In this document: piece after piece, positions 35,001-47,600 of the stretch
Layout: the number at the start of each line of letters is the position of its first letter
Position numbering within the stretch: the stretch's first letter is position 1
Notes under the pieces: generated by a model
Databases searched by the model: none
What the model was told of the DNA's origin: nothing
Seen by the model: the letters and a program-made list of their open reading frames with translations, nothing else
NCBI GenBank assembly: GCA_013350335.1
Contig: CM023537.1
Coordinates: 12,877,884 to 12,941,883 of the forward strand
Direction: 5' to 3'
Source: Chimonanthus salicifolius
Lineage: Eukaryota > Streptophyta > Magnoliopsida > Laurales > Calycanthaceae
Length of the DNA stretch: 64,000 nucleotides
Made by a program: the position numbers and the translations under genes

Positions 35001-38000
35001 AACCTTTTAGTTAAAAAATATAGATTGAGTGGAAACAGACGGAGAATTTTCTCTACAGATAGAAGAGCATAAGGATTTGGGAGGGAGTTTATAGTGTTGC
35101 ATCACAATTTAATTAAGGAATTAGATACAGTGTGTGTTTTGGCTCAGATGTCCTGTTTTAGAAGGAGAGATGAGTGGGGGACTATAGCCTCTCTTAGAAA
35201 TTCCCTTGTTTGTTTTCCTTCGTTGTTGATGAGGATGTCCTGGTGCATGATTGTTTTGAATGGGGGAATGGTTCCTCTGATTGGTCCACCCCCTGTTCCC
35301 CTTCCTTTCGGGAGAGCGCTGAAAGATTCGGTGGTCGAAGATTGGATTGCTATGATGAATCTGCTGAAAGAGGTCTCTGTATTGTGGTAGTCCCTAAGGT
35401 CTCTCCTAAGATTTAGAAGTTTTGTGCCCCCTCCCCTGCTTAAAATGGAAGCTTTTGGTTGGATAAATGCCTTACAAGATGGTTGCAATGGGAGGTAGTA
35501 TGCTGAAGAAAGAGTTGTAGGCAGCTGCTTGTCACAGGGCCGGTTTGACCTCAAAATGACTAGCCATTTTAAGGTCTCATGCCCCTTCTTTATAAACCCC
35601 AGGGTCATCTTGACCCTTTCCGATGTGGGATAACACCCATCTTTACAGGCTCTCCAGCGGAGCCACACTTTATCCTTTTTTTGTAGGGTCCACGAGTCAG
35701 GAGGAGCCTTGGGCCTACATGATCTCCAGTGGCTACAGTACCACCTGTATATTCTTGCTTTTTTGTCCCCACAACAGTCGGGCCCACATCGCCATCAACC
35801 AGTACGCGTCAGTCTCCAATGCTAGGGGTACCCACACCTCTTTTTATGTAGGGTCCACACACACCTAGGGAGAGTCCCGGTCCCACACAAAATTGGCCTA
35901 GTTTGCTCTGATACCATTTGTCATGGGGCCGGTTTGACCTCAAAATGGCTAGTCATTTTGAGGTCAAACCGGCCCCGTGACATGTGGTAACGACTTGTCC
36001 CCCTAGCATGATATCGTCCGCTCTGAGCCTCACACACGACCCGTACGACTTTTAATTGGCGAGCCAACCCACTGTTGCTCCCAAAAAGCCTCATGCTAGA
36101 AGGAGGAAGACTATCACTTATATACCAGGGAATTTCCAATGCAACTAACAATGTGGGACTTTTTGGGGCGGGGTATTACAATCTATCTCCTTTAAAGTCA
36201 GAGCCGTTCCCGGCTCTGCACACATAACAACCAAGCTCACACCCTCAGACAAAGAGTTGAATCATTTTCTGATACCATTTGTAATGACCCGTCCCTCTAG
36301 CATGATATTGTGCGCTCCGAGCCTCACACACGGCCTGCACGACTTTCAATTGGCGAGCCAACCCACTGTTGCTCCCAAAAGGCCTCATGCTAGAAGGAGG
36401 ATGGCTACCACTTATATACCACGGAATTTCCAATCCAACTAGCAATGTGTGACTTTTTGGGGTGGGGTATTATACATGCTGCTTTGAGCATTGTTTGGTG
36501 GCTTTTGGTGTGAAAGGATGTCTAAAGTACTATTGAAGCCATCAAATATAAGGTTGCTTTGTGGGTTTCGGCGTATGGAAAATTTGAGGGAGTTGGTGTG
36601 ACAAATCATCAGAAGCTGGTCTGATGTGGGAGCCTTTGGTAAGATCAAATCCAAGAAGGTGATGCCTTGAACTCCTCCTAAAGTGGGACAGCTTAAGCTG
36701 AATTTTGATGATAGCAGTTATTTGAAGAATGAGAAGTCTTGCTATGGGGGACTATTTGTAATTCATGTAGTGCTCAAGTTATTCAGTTTGTTGTTCTTCT
36801 TTTGTTTTGCTCAGCAATAGAAGTAGAGCTGTAGCTTTACGGAGAGGAGCTCAGGAGCCAGACAGGGTTGGTGCTCTCAGGGACATCATTGGAGGGGATT
36901 CCGTTGCCATTTACCCAATGGGCTTAAGGAACTCCTTGTCCTTGGAAGATGCTGAACAAAGTGGAAGAAATTAGTTCTATTGTCGTATGCCCAGATCTGC
37001 AAATTCTTGAGTAGATGAGTGAGCTATTTAGGGAGTTTCCCTTTTAAATAAATAATAAGAGAGTAGCTGGTGTTGTTTTCTGGAGTCTGTTTGTTGTTCC
37101 CTTAATTCTTCTCAGGCTTTTGGGTGCTTTTACGGGCTGTATTCTTACTCATTATCATCAAGTGTGTTAATTTTCTGGAGGTGGTTAGACATAGAAGATG
37201 GATGATTTGAATTGAAGTAGTCTAGTTTTTGAGTGAAAACAAAGGTGATGTTCAAGGCAAACACGAATCTCCCTTGAGTTTGACAGGCCTGCAAAACGAG
37301 GCAATGGGGCTTAGAAATTGATCACAGTTACCAAGTAAAAGACGATCTTGTTGCTGCTAGATGCTACACTAAGGATTAACTGTGCTAGAGGGATTGTTGT
37401 TGTTGCTTGTTTGTTTGTTTGCTTTTTTTTTTTTTCTCTCTCTAAAACGATAGCTTCTTTAATGAAAAAAGCTCCTAATACAATGATAAGCCTAATGGGA
37501 TTGTTGTTAGCATGAAGGATAAAGTTCTTAGGATAGGGATGGCTTCCCTCAATGACACTATCAAGTTGATGGCCATGGATAAATGAGAGAAATTGCGATC
37601 TCATATCAAGTAGTTTATTTATCTAGTTTAGTCGAAATTGAAGGACTAATATTTGAAAATAGAGTACAATTGACTGAATTGAATAAAGCAGAGAACCATT
37701 GAAAGAAGATGAAAGTGGTATATTGGTGGAGGAGGAAGTGGTGGTGGAAGAAGACATGATGACAGTAGAATAAAACAGAGTTGAAAGATTCAGAATTGAA
37801 GGTCCCAAGATTTCTAGCTGCAAGATTTACATGCTTTGATACCAAAAAAGAAGTTGACAATAGTGAAAAACCCACCATACACTGTAACTCATGAAATGGA
37901 GGGGAATTTAACATAGCAGAAACAGTTTCATGACCTTGTTTGACTACATAACCTGATAAGGTCAGTTGGGTAGCTACTCTGATTGCTAAATTAATTACAC

Positions 38001-41000
38001 AGATACAAATCTTCATGGACAAATTTCAATATTAAGTTGATAAAAATCATTTCTCAACAAAAATTTGATCATTTCATTTTTTTTTTTTTTAAATTCCTAA
38101 ACTCTATGATCTTTTGAATAATGGCTTGATTGATCTAATCTAAGTGTTTTTTGATAGGTCCCATATTCAAGTATAGACCTTTCCAACTGACCCATATCCA
38201 TCACCTTTGGTAGATCCCTCATAAGGGTGCATGCCATATTTGTAGCTTATGGGGGGGATCATCTCCTTGAATAATTGGTAAATATGGATGTCTACTGTCC
38301 CCCCCTAGATATCATAGGGGTAATCATGATCTTGATTGATTGGGGGAATTCAGCCCTTCCTGCTTTCTTCTCTTGTTTGAGCTAATGAATGCAAGATCAA
38401 AGCTCTTGGCCTGTCATTTGGCCTATTGACAATTTCAATCAGAATGTAGAGAAAACTTCTATATCATGTAAATTCCACTATAATTTATGTGGCATTAAGT
38501 CTATCCCTAAAGCTAAGGTTGGAGTGTTGGACTATGTTTAGATGAAATAACTGGTGCAACCATTGATGGCTGCAACAGTAGACTGCCTCCAATATAATAC
38601 TCCTGTCAAGTGGGATGGGAAGCAATGCAGTATGACATTGTTTTGCACATAAAACAACTAAAATCCATTTGCTTAATATGGAATGAACTTATTTCTTTGA
38701 AGAACTAGGAAAGTGGTACCCTTTTGCTCTGACATTGGAATATGTGCTCAATAACAACCTCAATTAATATTTTTTGAGAGACAATTAATTATCACAAGCA
38801 AGAGGCATGTGCTTTGCGTGACATTGGTAAAAAATTATAGCTAATAATTCTTTCTTCAATTCGCAATTTTTTTATGAAATTTTCTATTTTTTTGATATTA
38901 ATGTAAAAAAAAATCTTGGTCATGTCCTTCAAATTTTGCCAAATTTAATCATAAAATCCCTTTTTCTAGTTTTAGTCAATTTTTGTACGAATTTCCTCTA
39001 TTTTTATATAATAATATCGTAAAGTTGCACCAAATCCTGTCTTAAGTTCTCTTTTACAATGCCCGGTGTGTGCAGATAAGGGGGTTTTCACACATTTCGG
39101 AGGACTAGTCGGGTGTGACGCCTGGACACCTCCGGACCTCAAAAAAAAAAAAAAAAAAAAAATTCTCTTTTCACAATTTTTAGCTATTTTCTGATGAACT
39201 TTGCCTATTTTTTTGCTTGCCAGCATGGAAGAAAATCACCACTGCTTAAGGAACGAACCATCAATTGTCATTTGACAGTCTCCTTAAACTGTTGATTATA
39301 TAATATCCTTCCTTCTCATGTTTTGCCTCACAACCTAGCAATCTATCTAATTTTCTTGTGTGTCAAACCAGGCTTTAAGTCTCTGATTTACGAGAAACCT
39401 TTATTCTCCATCATGATGTTTTCAGTGAGAAAAGTAAGATGTTATGTAACTTGGACTTGGACATGAGATGCTATGCTTATGGATCCTATAAAAGACTTCA
39501 CTTTTGCATGCATGTACAACTATGTGTTTGAGATATACAATGCACAAAACCTTAATTCATGAAAGTGTAAAAAAAATGGAATAAAATTTTACTCTGCAAT
39601 AGTATTCTGATATAAACAAAATTTTATAAATTTAATAAGAAGTAAAGAGTGATGGTTTTCTCCTTTCTTATATGGAAAGAAAGAAACTACATAGAAAGTA
39701 GATACGGTCAACCACCATAGGGAATTGATACTGGCTTCACTAGATTTCTGCTCCTGTTTGGCTAGTTGGGGTTTGTTAATGGTTATGTGTTATCATCATT
39801 ATCTAGTTGGCTGTGTTGCGTAAGAAATACTAAAGAGAGATACTTCCAAGATAATCTTATTTTAGAGATGGATGTGTATCTTTTATATGAATCTGATTCT
39901 GAGTTTTGTTCTAAAGTATAGGTCATAATGTTCCAATTGATCTAATCATATTTGTTTAACATTTCTCATTGCAAAAGCCAGTTGTCTCATCTATCTGGTT
40001 TCAGTATTTTGAGTTTTTCCCATTTACCCCCATCAAGAATTTTTTTTCCCGTTGAAATCATGTTCTCTGTCACTCCATAAAATTGTTTAACATTTCTAGA
40101 ATGCTAATTTTGAGATTGATATCTTATATATTTTACCTTTTGTTCCAGTTGGATGCTGCACCCTTCTTTGTTAAAGAAGGATCTATTGGCTCCCTTTTAG
40201 TTAAAATTCCTTGGAAGTTAGCAAACTGTCAGATTGAAGTGGATGGACTTGAACTTGTGCTAATTCCATGCAAGAGGAGCAGTTCACCCGCAGAAGATGA
40301 TCATACTATGAGAGGTCAAGATTGTCAACAATCTGCTGTCAATGGTGTAGAGAAGGTTCAGTATGAAGCAACTTGTGGCAGTGTGGTATCAGCTTCCCTG
40401 GATGTTCATGAAGGAGTTAAGACAATTGCCAAGATGGTTAAATGGTTGCTTACAAGTTTCCATATAAAAGTGAAAAATCTAATTGTTGCTATTGAACCCT
40501 GTTTGGAGAGAGATGATGAGAAAGCCAAATCTCACAGGACACTGGTTCTCCGTGTCATTGAGATAGAATACGGAACATGTGTTTCTGAAGACACTAGCAC
40601 ACTTGCTGTTCCTAGAGTTGATAGCTTTCTAGGGATGACTAGGCTAACAAACTTTGTAAAGTTTCAAGGAGCAGTGGTAGAGCTTCTTCAAATGAACGAT
40701 GTTGACGATCAATTCCCACTTCCATGTACTTCAGCAACAACCTTCACAGATATCCATACTGAAGGCACACCTTTAGGTAGTACAACTCCAATTTTGACTG
40801 GGGGAACTGGTGGCTTTTCAGGGACACTGAAGTTGAGTATTCCTTGGAAAAATGGCTCATTAGACATTAGCAAAGTGGATGCTGATGTTTCCATTGACCC
40901 AATTGAATTTAGGCTTCAGCCCAGCACAATAGACTGGATCATATGCTTGTGGGAGCATCTCATAGATGCGGGTGTAGAAGGCAAGAGAGAGATTCATCAT

Positions 41001-41618
41001 CAGAAGACTGTAGACTCTGCTTGCATTTATTCTGCATCTTACTCCCAATCTTTTACTCTGGGGTCAAATCTAGCAGCTACAAGTAAAGTGATACCAAGCT
41101 GTAAAAAAAATTCACATGGGTCATGTTACCTAAGCAGTGAAGCTTTAGAAACAGATGCTTCGCTACCAGGGGCACATGTTATTCCTGACTGGGTGCCATT
41201 TTCTATTAACAGAGGCCAGAAAAATGGAGCTGAAGGTGAAGCTGAACCAGATTATGGGGCAAGGTTTGTTTATCTACATTATTTCATGAATCTCCACAGT
41301 TCTGTTTATGGGTTTGGTTTAACTCTTCCATTGCAGCAGTAACAGACCATGAAAAGATCATGGACTGATTTAGAGTTCATTCAATTCTATTTTCAAAGTT
41401 GAAACCTTAAAATGTATCCACTTTAAAATTAGAGAAATGATCAAACCCAATCTTTTTCTTTGAGAGATGATCACATCCATCCAGTCGCAATATAGTTGTA
41501 GTCTAAACCACTTTGTGGGTTCCATTTAGCCACCTTAATGTACCATTGTAGTTGGATAGAAAATGTGCATTCTTTGACTTGTATCTGAAATGCATTTCAA
41601 TTTAATTTAATAATCATG

Positions 41619-41654
<36 letters not shown>

Positions 41655-44600
41655 ATAGTATAATCCTTCTTTAATTAAAAATAATGATCACAACCATTGA
41701 ATCGAAGGCAAGTAATCTGAATGTTTGGTGGGCAACTAGTCATATATTTGGAGCCTTTAAATGGAATGGTTATGTTCATCAATCTAGGTTTTTTATTTTT
41801 TATGTATGTTTTTAACTGTGAAGTCATGTGAATGCATTTTCATTTAACCACTCATCACACTTATAGGTGAGCAAAACAGCCCCCACAAGGTGGGTTGGAT
41901 CCTAGTTGGTTAATACACGTATGGTACTCCTATTATATTTGTACTGCTGCATTACTAAAACCATTTATTAATTATTTTCTTTCATAATATTTGGATTGAC
42001 ACATGTCTTTGAAGTGCTAACATACAATTCATGTACAATACCTATCCGCATAATACGGATGAAAATACTTATATTGAAGAAGAACCAGAAGAGAACCATA
42101 TGCTAATTGTTCCTCTCTCTCTTTAAATGCTAAAATTTTATTGTTTCTGGGAAAGAGTATATAAACCAAGACAGTGAAATAGCCCCTGAACGGAATTCAA
42201 CAGATACAGAAGAAAAACACCTAGTTTGTCCGTGATAATCAACCCATGCTAAGTAGCCCAGCCTAGCTGATTTCTTAGCCATTTAAACCTCACTTGATCT
42301 AGGGGGGCACACCCTCCTTAGCTAGTTCATCAACCTTTATATTGGACATTCTTGCCTTAGTATATTGTTATCAACTAAAAAAGGTGTGATATGTGTCTGT
42401 TGAATTATATGTCAACCAATGTTTCTCTGTACAGTTGTGTCTAACGACTCAAAGAATTAAGGTTTCCCAAATTTTGAAGGTCTTCCAAGAATATTTTGCT
42501 TGGTGGATTCTGGGGTCAGGCAAATTCCAGGGTGCCACAATCTCAAACATATGTGGGTTTGGGATTCGGTGGATCATTCTCCATCTCATTCAGATTTAGT
42601 GACGAATGTTTCTTGGATTCCTCCAGAGATGGGCTCTCTCAAGCTCAATTTTGATGGGAGTTGTGTCAGTGATCTTGGTTTAGCAGGTTTTGGGGGTGTG
42701 ATTCGAAGTGGATCTGGTGATCCTGTGATCTCCTTTGCGGGTCCTTTCCCCAATGGCTCCGTTCTTGATGTGGAATTACATGCTTTATGGAGAGGTTTTT
42801 AGGTTCTGGATGAGCTCGGGGTTGTTGGGAGTATCTTAGAAGGTGATTCTAAGATAGTTGTCGGTTGGGCTTCCGGTTCTCTTTGTCCATGGATTTATTT
42901 GGATAAGATCGAAAGAATTCACCATTCCATTGAGGCTTTTGGCTATTTGGTTTCGTGGGTTCCTCGCTTTGCCAATTCGGAGGCTGATGAGTTGGCCTGT
43001 CAGGGTGTATCTTTGTTATCGGAAATTGTAAATAATTTTATGTAATTTGGGGTTGGGTTTTGGTTCTTTCTTTTCTTTGGTGGCAAGCCTTTTCTACTTG
43101 TGCTGTTTTGTATTTTTCTCCGTTCTCTTATTAATGAAGTTAATTTAAAAAAATAAAAATAAAAAAATTTCTTCTCTATATGTGAATGTGGATTGGTTGA
43201 ATGCTTAAGCGTTGGCATAATCTGTGAGTTGGATGGAAAAACCCTTGCCATAATTATTGGACCCAACGCTGTATGGCCTTCTATATTTTGATATAATGGG
43301 ACCATTATGTGTTTGTAATTTTATTTTATACTCTTTGGATATGCATTCATCACTAGGTGTTGATAATATAACATTAATTGTATTTTCTTGAAATATATTG
43401 GTGGTTATATGTGCATGCGTGTACGTAATGAATTTTTGACTGTTCTATTGACCGATTTGACTGAATTATACACAAATTAGACCATCTTTGACCTTTTGCA
43501 ATTTATGTATTCTTCAACCATGTTTTTGGTCATTTCATTGACTGAATTGATCAGGTGATGCTGAATCATATCCTGTGACGACCCGACCCTATCCAAGGAT
43601 GATATTGTCCTCTTTGGGCCCCACGTAGCCCGCATGGTTTTGCTCTGGCACTTTGGTGGGTGGGTGTTACATGTCCTAGTTTGTACTTCAACCATATCAT
43701 GAAAGACTATGGATTGGACTGCCTTTTTTTTCTTTTTTTTGAATGATATGGATTGGACTACCTTTTCCCAGAAAAAAAAAAAGGTTGTTATGCTACAACC
43801 TTAGTGCAACCAATGACGTAGGATAAGCTCTGATACCAAATCTGATGTAGGACAATAAAATATTGGAAACCCTAGATCTAAATGCTAGATGAATGCCTTT
43901 ATGAGAATGCAATGCAAAATGTTTGTGTATAATTTTAAAATGACATACAACCTATATCCATGATTTACATAAGATGCTAGACAGATAAATTGATATTAAA
44001 TAAAGAATAAAGCAAAGATTTAGAAAGATTCACACTCACAATTAATCAAAGAGATTAAAAAAGATGAATGACACCTGCACATAAAGCCTTCATAGTTTTA
44101 TTGCTGGCTTTCAATGCAAAATCTTTCAAAAGACTAATTAAATCATACCAAACCCTGTCCTACGTCTTCTAGATTTAAAAATCAGTCACTCAAACGGATG
44201 CAATAGGGCTATGGGACCACCTAGGGTTTGCCAAAGGGATTATGGTTTGTTATTATTATTGTCTTTAATTTTGGGCAAAACTAGGTTTTAAATAGGGTGA
44301 AACTGTAGGTTAGGGTTGGATCTACTAGTCTATGATAGGGATATAGAAGTTGGGGCGCACAACGAGCCTGCCCATAGGGCTGTATGGAGATTTACAGACG
44401 TTTGTACAGATTGGTGGGGCCCGGCGAGGTTTTGGCGTCCGATGGTGGGGTTGAGTCTGTTAGAAAACCATGATGTGATAACATTCTTGAAGTAGAACTC
44501 ACTCTCAAAAGCTAGCCTTTGAGAGAATGGTGCCTCAAGTGTTATATAGAGTCGTTGGTTTCACAAATTAACTGATATGTGACTTTTTGTCACTTTCACA

Positions 44601-47600
44601 CCCTCCCCGACGTGCAGCTGCCGCACAACTGCACGTGGAAACCAACCCATCTATTAAATGGGAGTGGTTTGGGTTGAGGTCAAAACGGTCAGCTCACTGG
44701 ACCTAACCTTGACCTGGCCTGATCTGTTGCCACCCCTACTGTCAGAGCACAAGAATGATCTTTCCCCAAAAAGGTTGAACTCTTTCTTGACAGAATCACA
44801 ATGTATGTTAATTGAACCATAAAAACCTTCCTCATATCTGTCGAAGAGAAAAAAAGAACATCTCTGTACTTTTTTTCAAAGAAACCTGTCATTTTAAACC
44901 CTCTTTTTTTTTTCACATGTGGTTTCAGATCTCTTTCCAATAATGATGAGTTTCTAGAAAGTTTGTTCTTCGGTTGCAAGTTTCAACTATTTCTTCTAGC
45001 ATGGAAATTGAGGATGCTATGACATATTGTTTCATGTAACAGCCCCCTAAATGTATAAACAGAAATTTCAGTTCTTAGGGTAATACTGTCCTAATAGAGT
45101 TTATACTTGAATAATTGAACTGTTAGCTTACATTCGTAAAAGATCCTAATATGTTTTGGTATTTTAACATCAATCTGTTTTGCAGCTTAGATCAGTTTTT
45201 TGAATGCTTTGATGGAATGAGGAGCTCCCAGGCAGCAGCTTTAGGCAACAGTGGTATATGGAACTGGACTTGTTCTGTTTTCAGTGCAATAACAGCTGCA
45301 TCGAGTCTTGCATCTGGGTCAATGTATATTTCTCCAGGCAAGTTCCTGATCACTATTAGATTCTCTTGGCTGTTTATTTTTGTTGTTCTTGTTGGTTAAT
45401 GTTGTTGTGCTTGGCCGTGTATATTACTCTTATACAAGGTGGCTATTGTCTTTGTAATTTTCTTAATGAAATCCTTCAATGTCTCTGTTTCAAAAAATGT
45501 TCCTGATCACTTGAGGAATTCAAAATTACAACTTTTATTATAAGATTGATGCCCTTGTTAATTTATGCTGCTTGTGCTGTGTTGTATGAACTAATGGCTT
45601 AAATAGTCTTTATGATAATTTTGCATTGCTTATTGTGGTTTTTGCATGTTAATTTGTTTCTATTGGTAGTAATGATGTTAGATGGACATTTGTTTTGGTC
45701 CTGCTTTTCTTTTGTATAATGGTTTCTTGGTATGATTTTTGTTTCCCATTTGTGCAGAGCAAGAGCATGTGGAAACAATGATGATTTGTGTTTCTCATTT
45801 TTGCAGAGCAACAGCATGTGGAAACAATCTTGCGGGCAACTGTGCTTGGGATTTCTGTTATTCTTTCATTCGAGGATGAAAAAAACTGGGGGCAGTCTTT
45901 TGATGCAACAGGTTGCAATGGAATTAGTGAACACCATGTTGAACCTAAATATGACAGTTGCTCAGATAGTGACGTTGTTATGTCCAGCACTTGCTCTGCT
46001 ATTCCTACATTTTCTTTCATGAGTTGTGAGCAGTCAACTGAAACTAGTTCAGTTGGTGAAAACGTACATTATCTTGAAGCAAAGTGCAAAGAGCTAGTTC
46101 TTAGTCTGCAGGTAATAACTGTATCTGCTGATTTTTCTTGCTTTCTGTATTTACTGTTGTTCGTGTTACCTACATTTACTATTTATTTACCCAAATGTCT
46201 CCTTAACTAATCTGAGACTTCTGTCAAGGTCCACAGGTCTGCCATCAAAGTATGAAGTTCGAAGTTATGATAAAGCACATTGATGTTGATGACTGCTTCA
46301 ATCATGGAAACAAAGCTGGAAACTTTGACTCTTATAGCCAGATGATTTTTGATTTGCAAGAAGATGTTCAATGTGCTTTGCCTTCATTTCCTTTTTCTTC
46401 TGAAGGCACTGATTCAGATGAAACGATAAATGGATTCAGTTCTCCAGAAATTCCTTTATGTACAAAGTCTGTGATTGGTAACACCAAGGAAGTTGGTCAT
46501 AGAATTGACGGAGACCTTGTCAAGGTTAGATTGCTGAAGTCTCTGGGTGTTTGTAATTGCCATTTTGAATTTGGTTCCACTTCTATGGATGACAAATCAC
46601 AGGCATCAACAATTTTTTCTGTAGATTTGCCCCCATTCATTTTGTGGGTAAACTTTCATGTGGTAAATATGCTTTTCGATCTCTCTAAAAGAGTGGGAAG
46701 TTCTTTTACAAAATACAACTCAAAGAAAGATACCGTATCTGATATTTTTGAACAGAGGCATGACTCTTCATGTTGTGGAGAATCGAAAGAAGGTGCTTGC
46801 ACTTACGTTAAGAATGTTACTCCAAGAGGAAGCATACAAGGGAGCTTTTTCCTTCCTTATGCAAGGGTTATATTGTGTTTTCCTTTTGAGAATCATGGTG
46901 ACCTCAGAAACTTCTCTTCCTGGGATAAATTTATATGTCTTGATTTATCTCCATCTTTGAGTCTGAAAGAAATAAGAGATTCTTTGCTTCCAAGTGCTAG
47001 TTGTGCTGATAGATATTCTTGTTCTCCTTCCAATTCCGTCCACTTGAATTTTGGAGACCTCAACATCTATTTAGTTGTTTCTGCTGGTGGAAGTGGCGGA
47101 GGGGTAAATTTATGTACAAAACACAGGACTTTTTGTGCTGAGAAGATTCTTTATGCTACCAGAGGAACAGATGGTCGCCATCCTGTTATTAGCATGTCTT
47201 GGCAAGGGGGTCTTGTGACTGGTCCTTGGATTGCTAGTAAAGCTTGGTGTCTGGTTGCTTCACATGAATCAAGAAATAGAAACAAAATGACTGGGGAGGA
47301 TTATGAGTTTGCATCTGTAACAACTATGAAACATCTAGAGGAGACAATCTCTTGTTTACGACAGGAGATGGTTTTGAGCTCTGGGTTTTTCCTCCATGTC
47401 AGCCTGTCTCTTGTTTGGATCAATATTGGCAGTTTTGAATATGAACTGTTACATTGCCTGGTGACTCAGCTCGTGGATGGTTTTACACAAGTTGCACCTG
47501 TCACAAAAGCTTCTCTGGATGATGACTTTGACAGAGTGTGTGGCTCGGTCAGCGATGACAATTCATCTCAAGTCTCAGTTCTTATAGATTGTGATGTTTT

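Larger units (their letters stand above)
34800..37060 (+). mobile_element. Decayed LINE ORF2 C-terminus, split by mini-LTR elements
   Basis: At 34800-35525, multi-frame fragments typical of the region after the RT can be read ([19 protein letters not shown] near 34890). At 36479-37060 the same element resumes (SIVWWLLV, then an RNase H start [10 protein letters not shown] near 36700). The 35530-36473 block lies between the two halves, so it inserted into the LINE. Many stops are present. Confidence 0.65.

Noticed and set aside
45758..45806. The upstream copy of the ATG2 exon 4 acceptor as the true one
   Set aside because: It is 49 nt away and shifts the reading frame; only the 45807 start keeps the conserved [14 protein letters not shown] reading.
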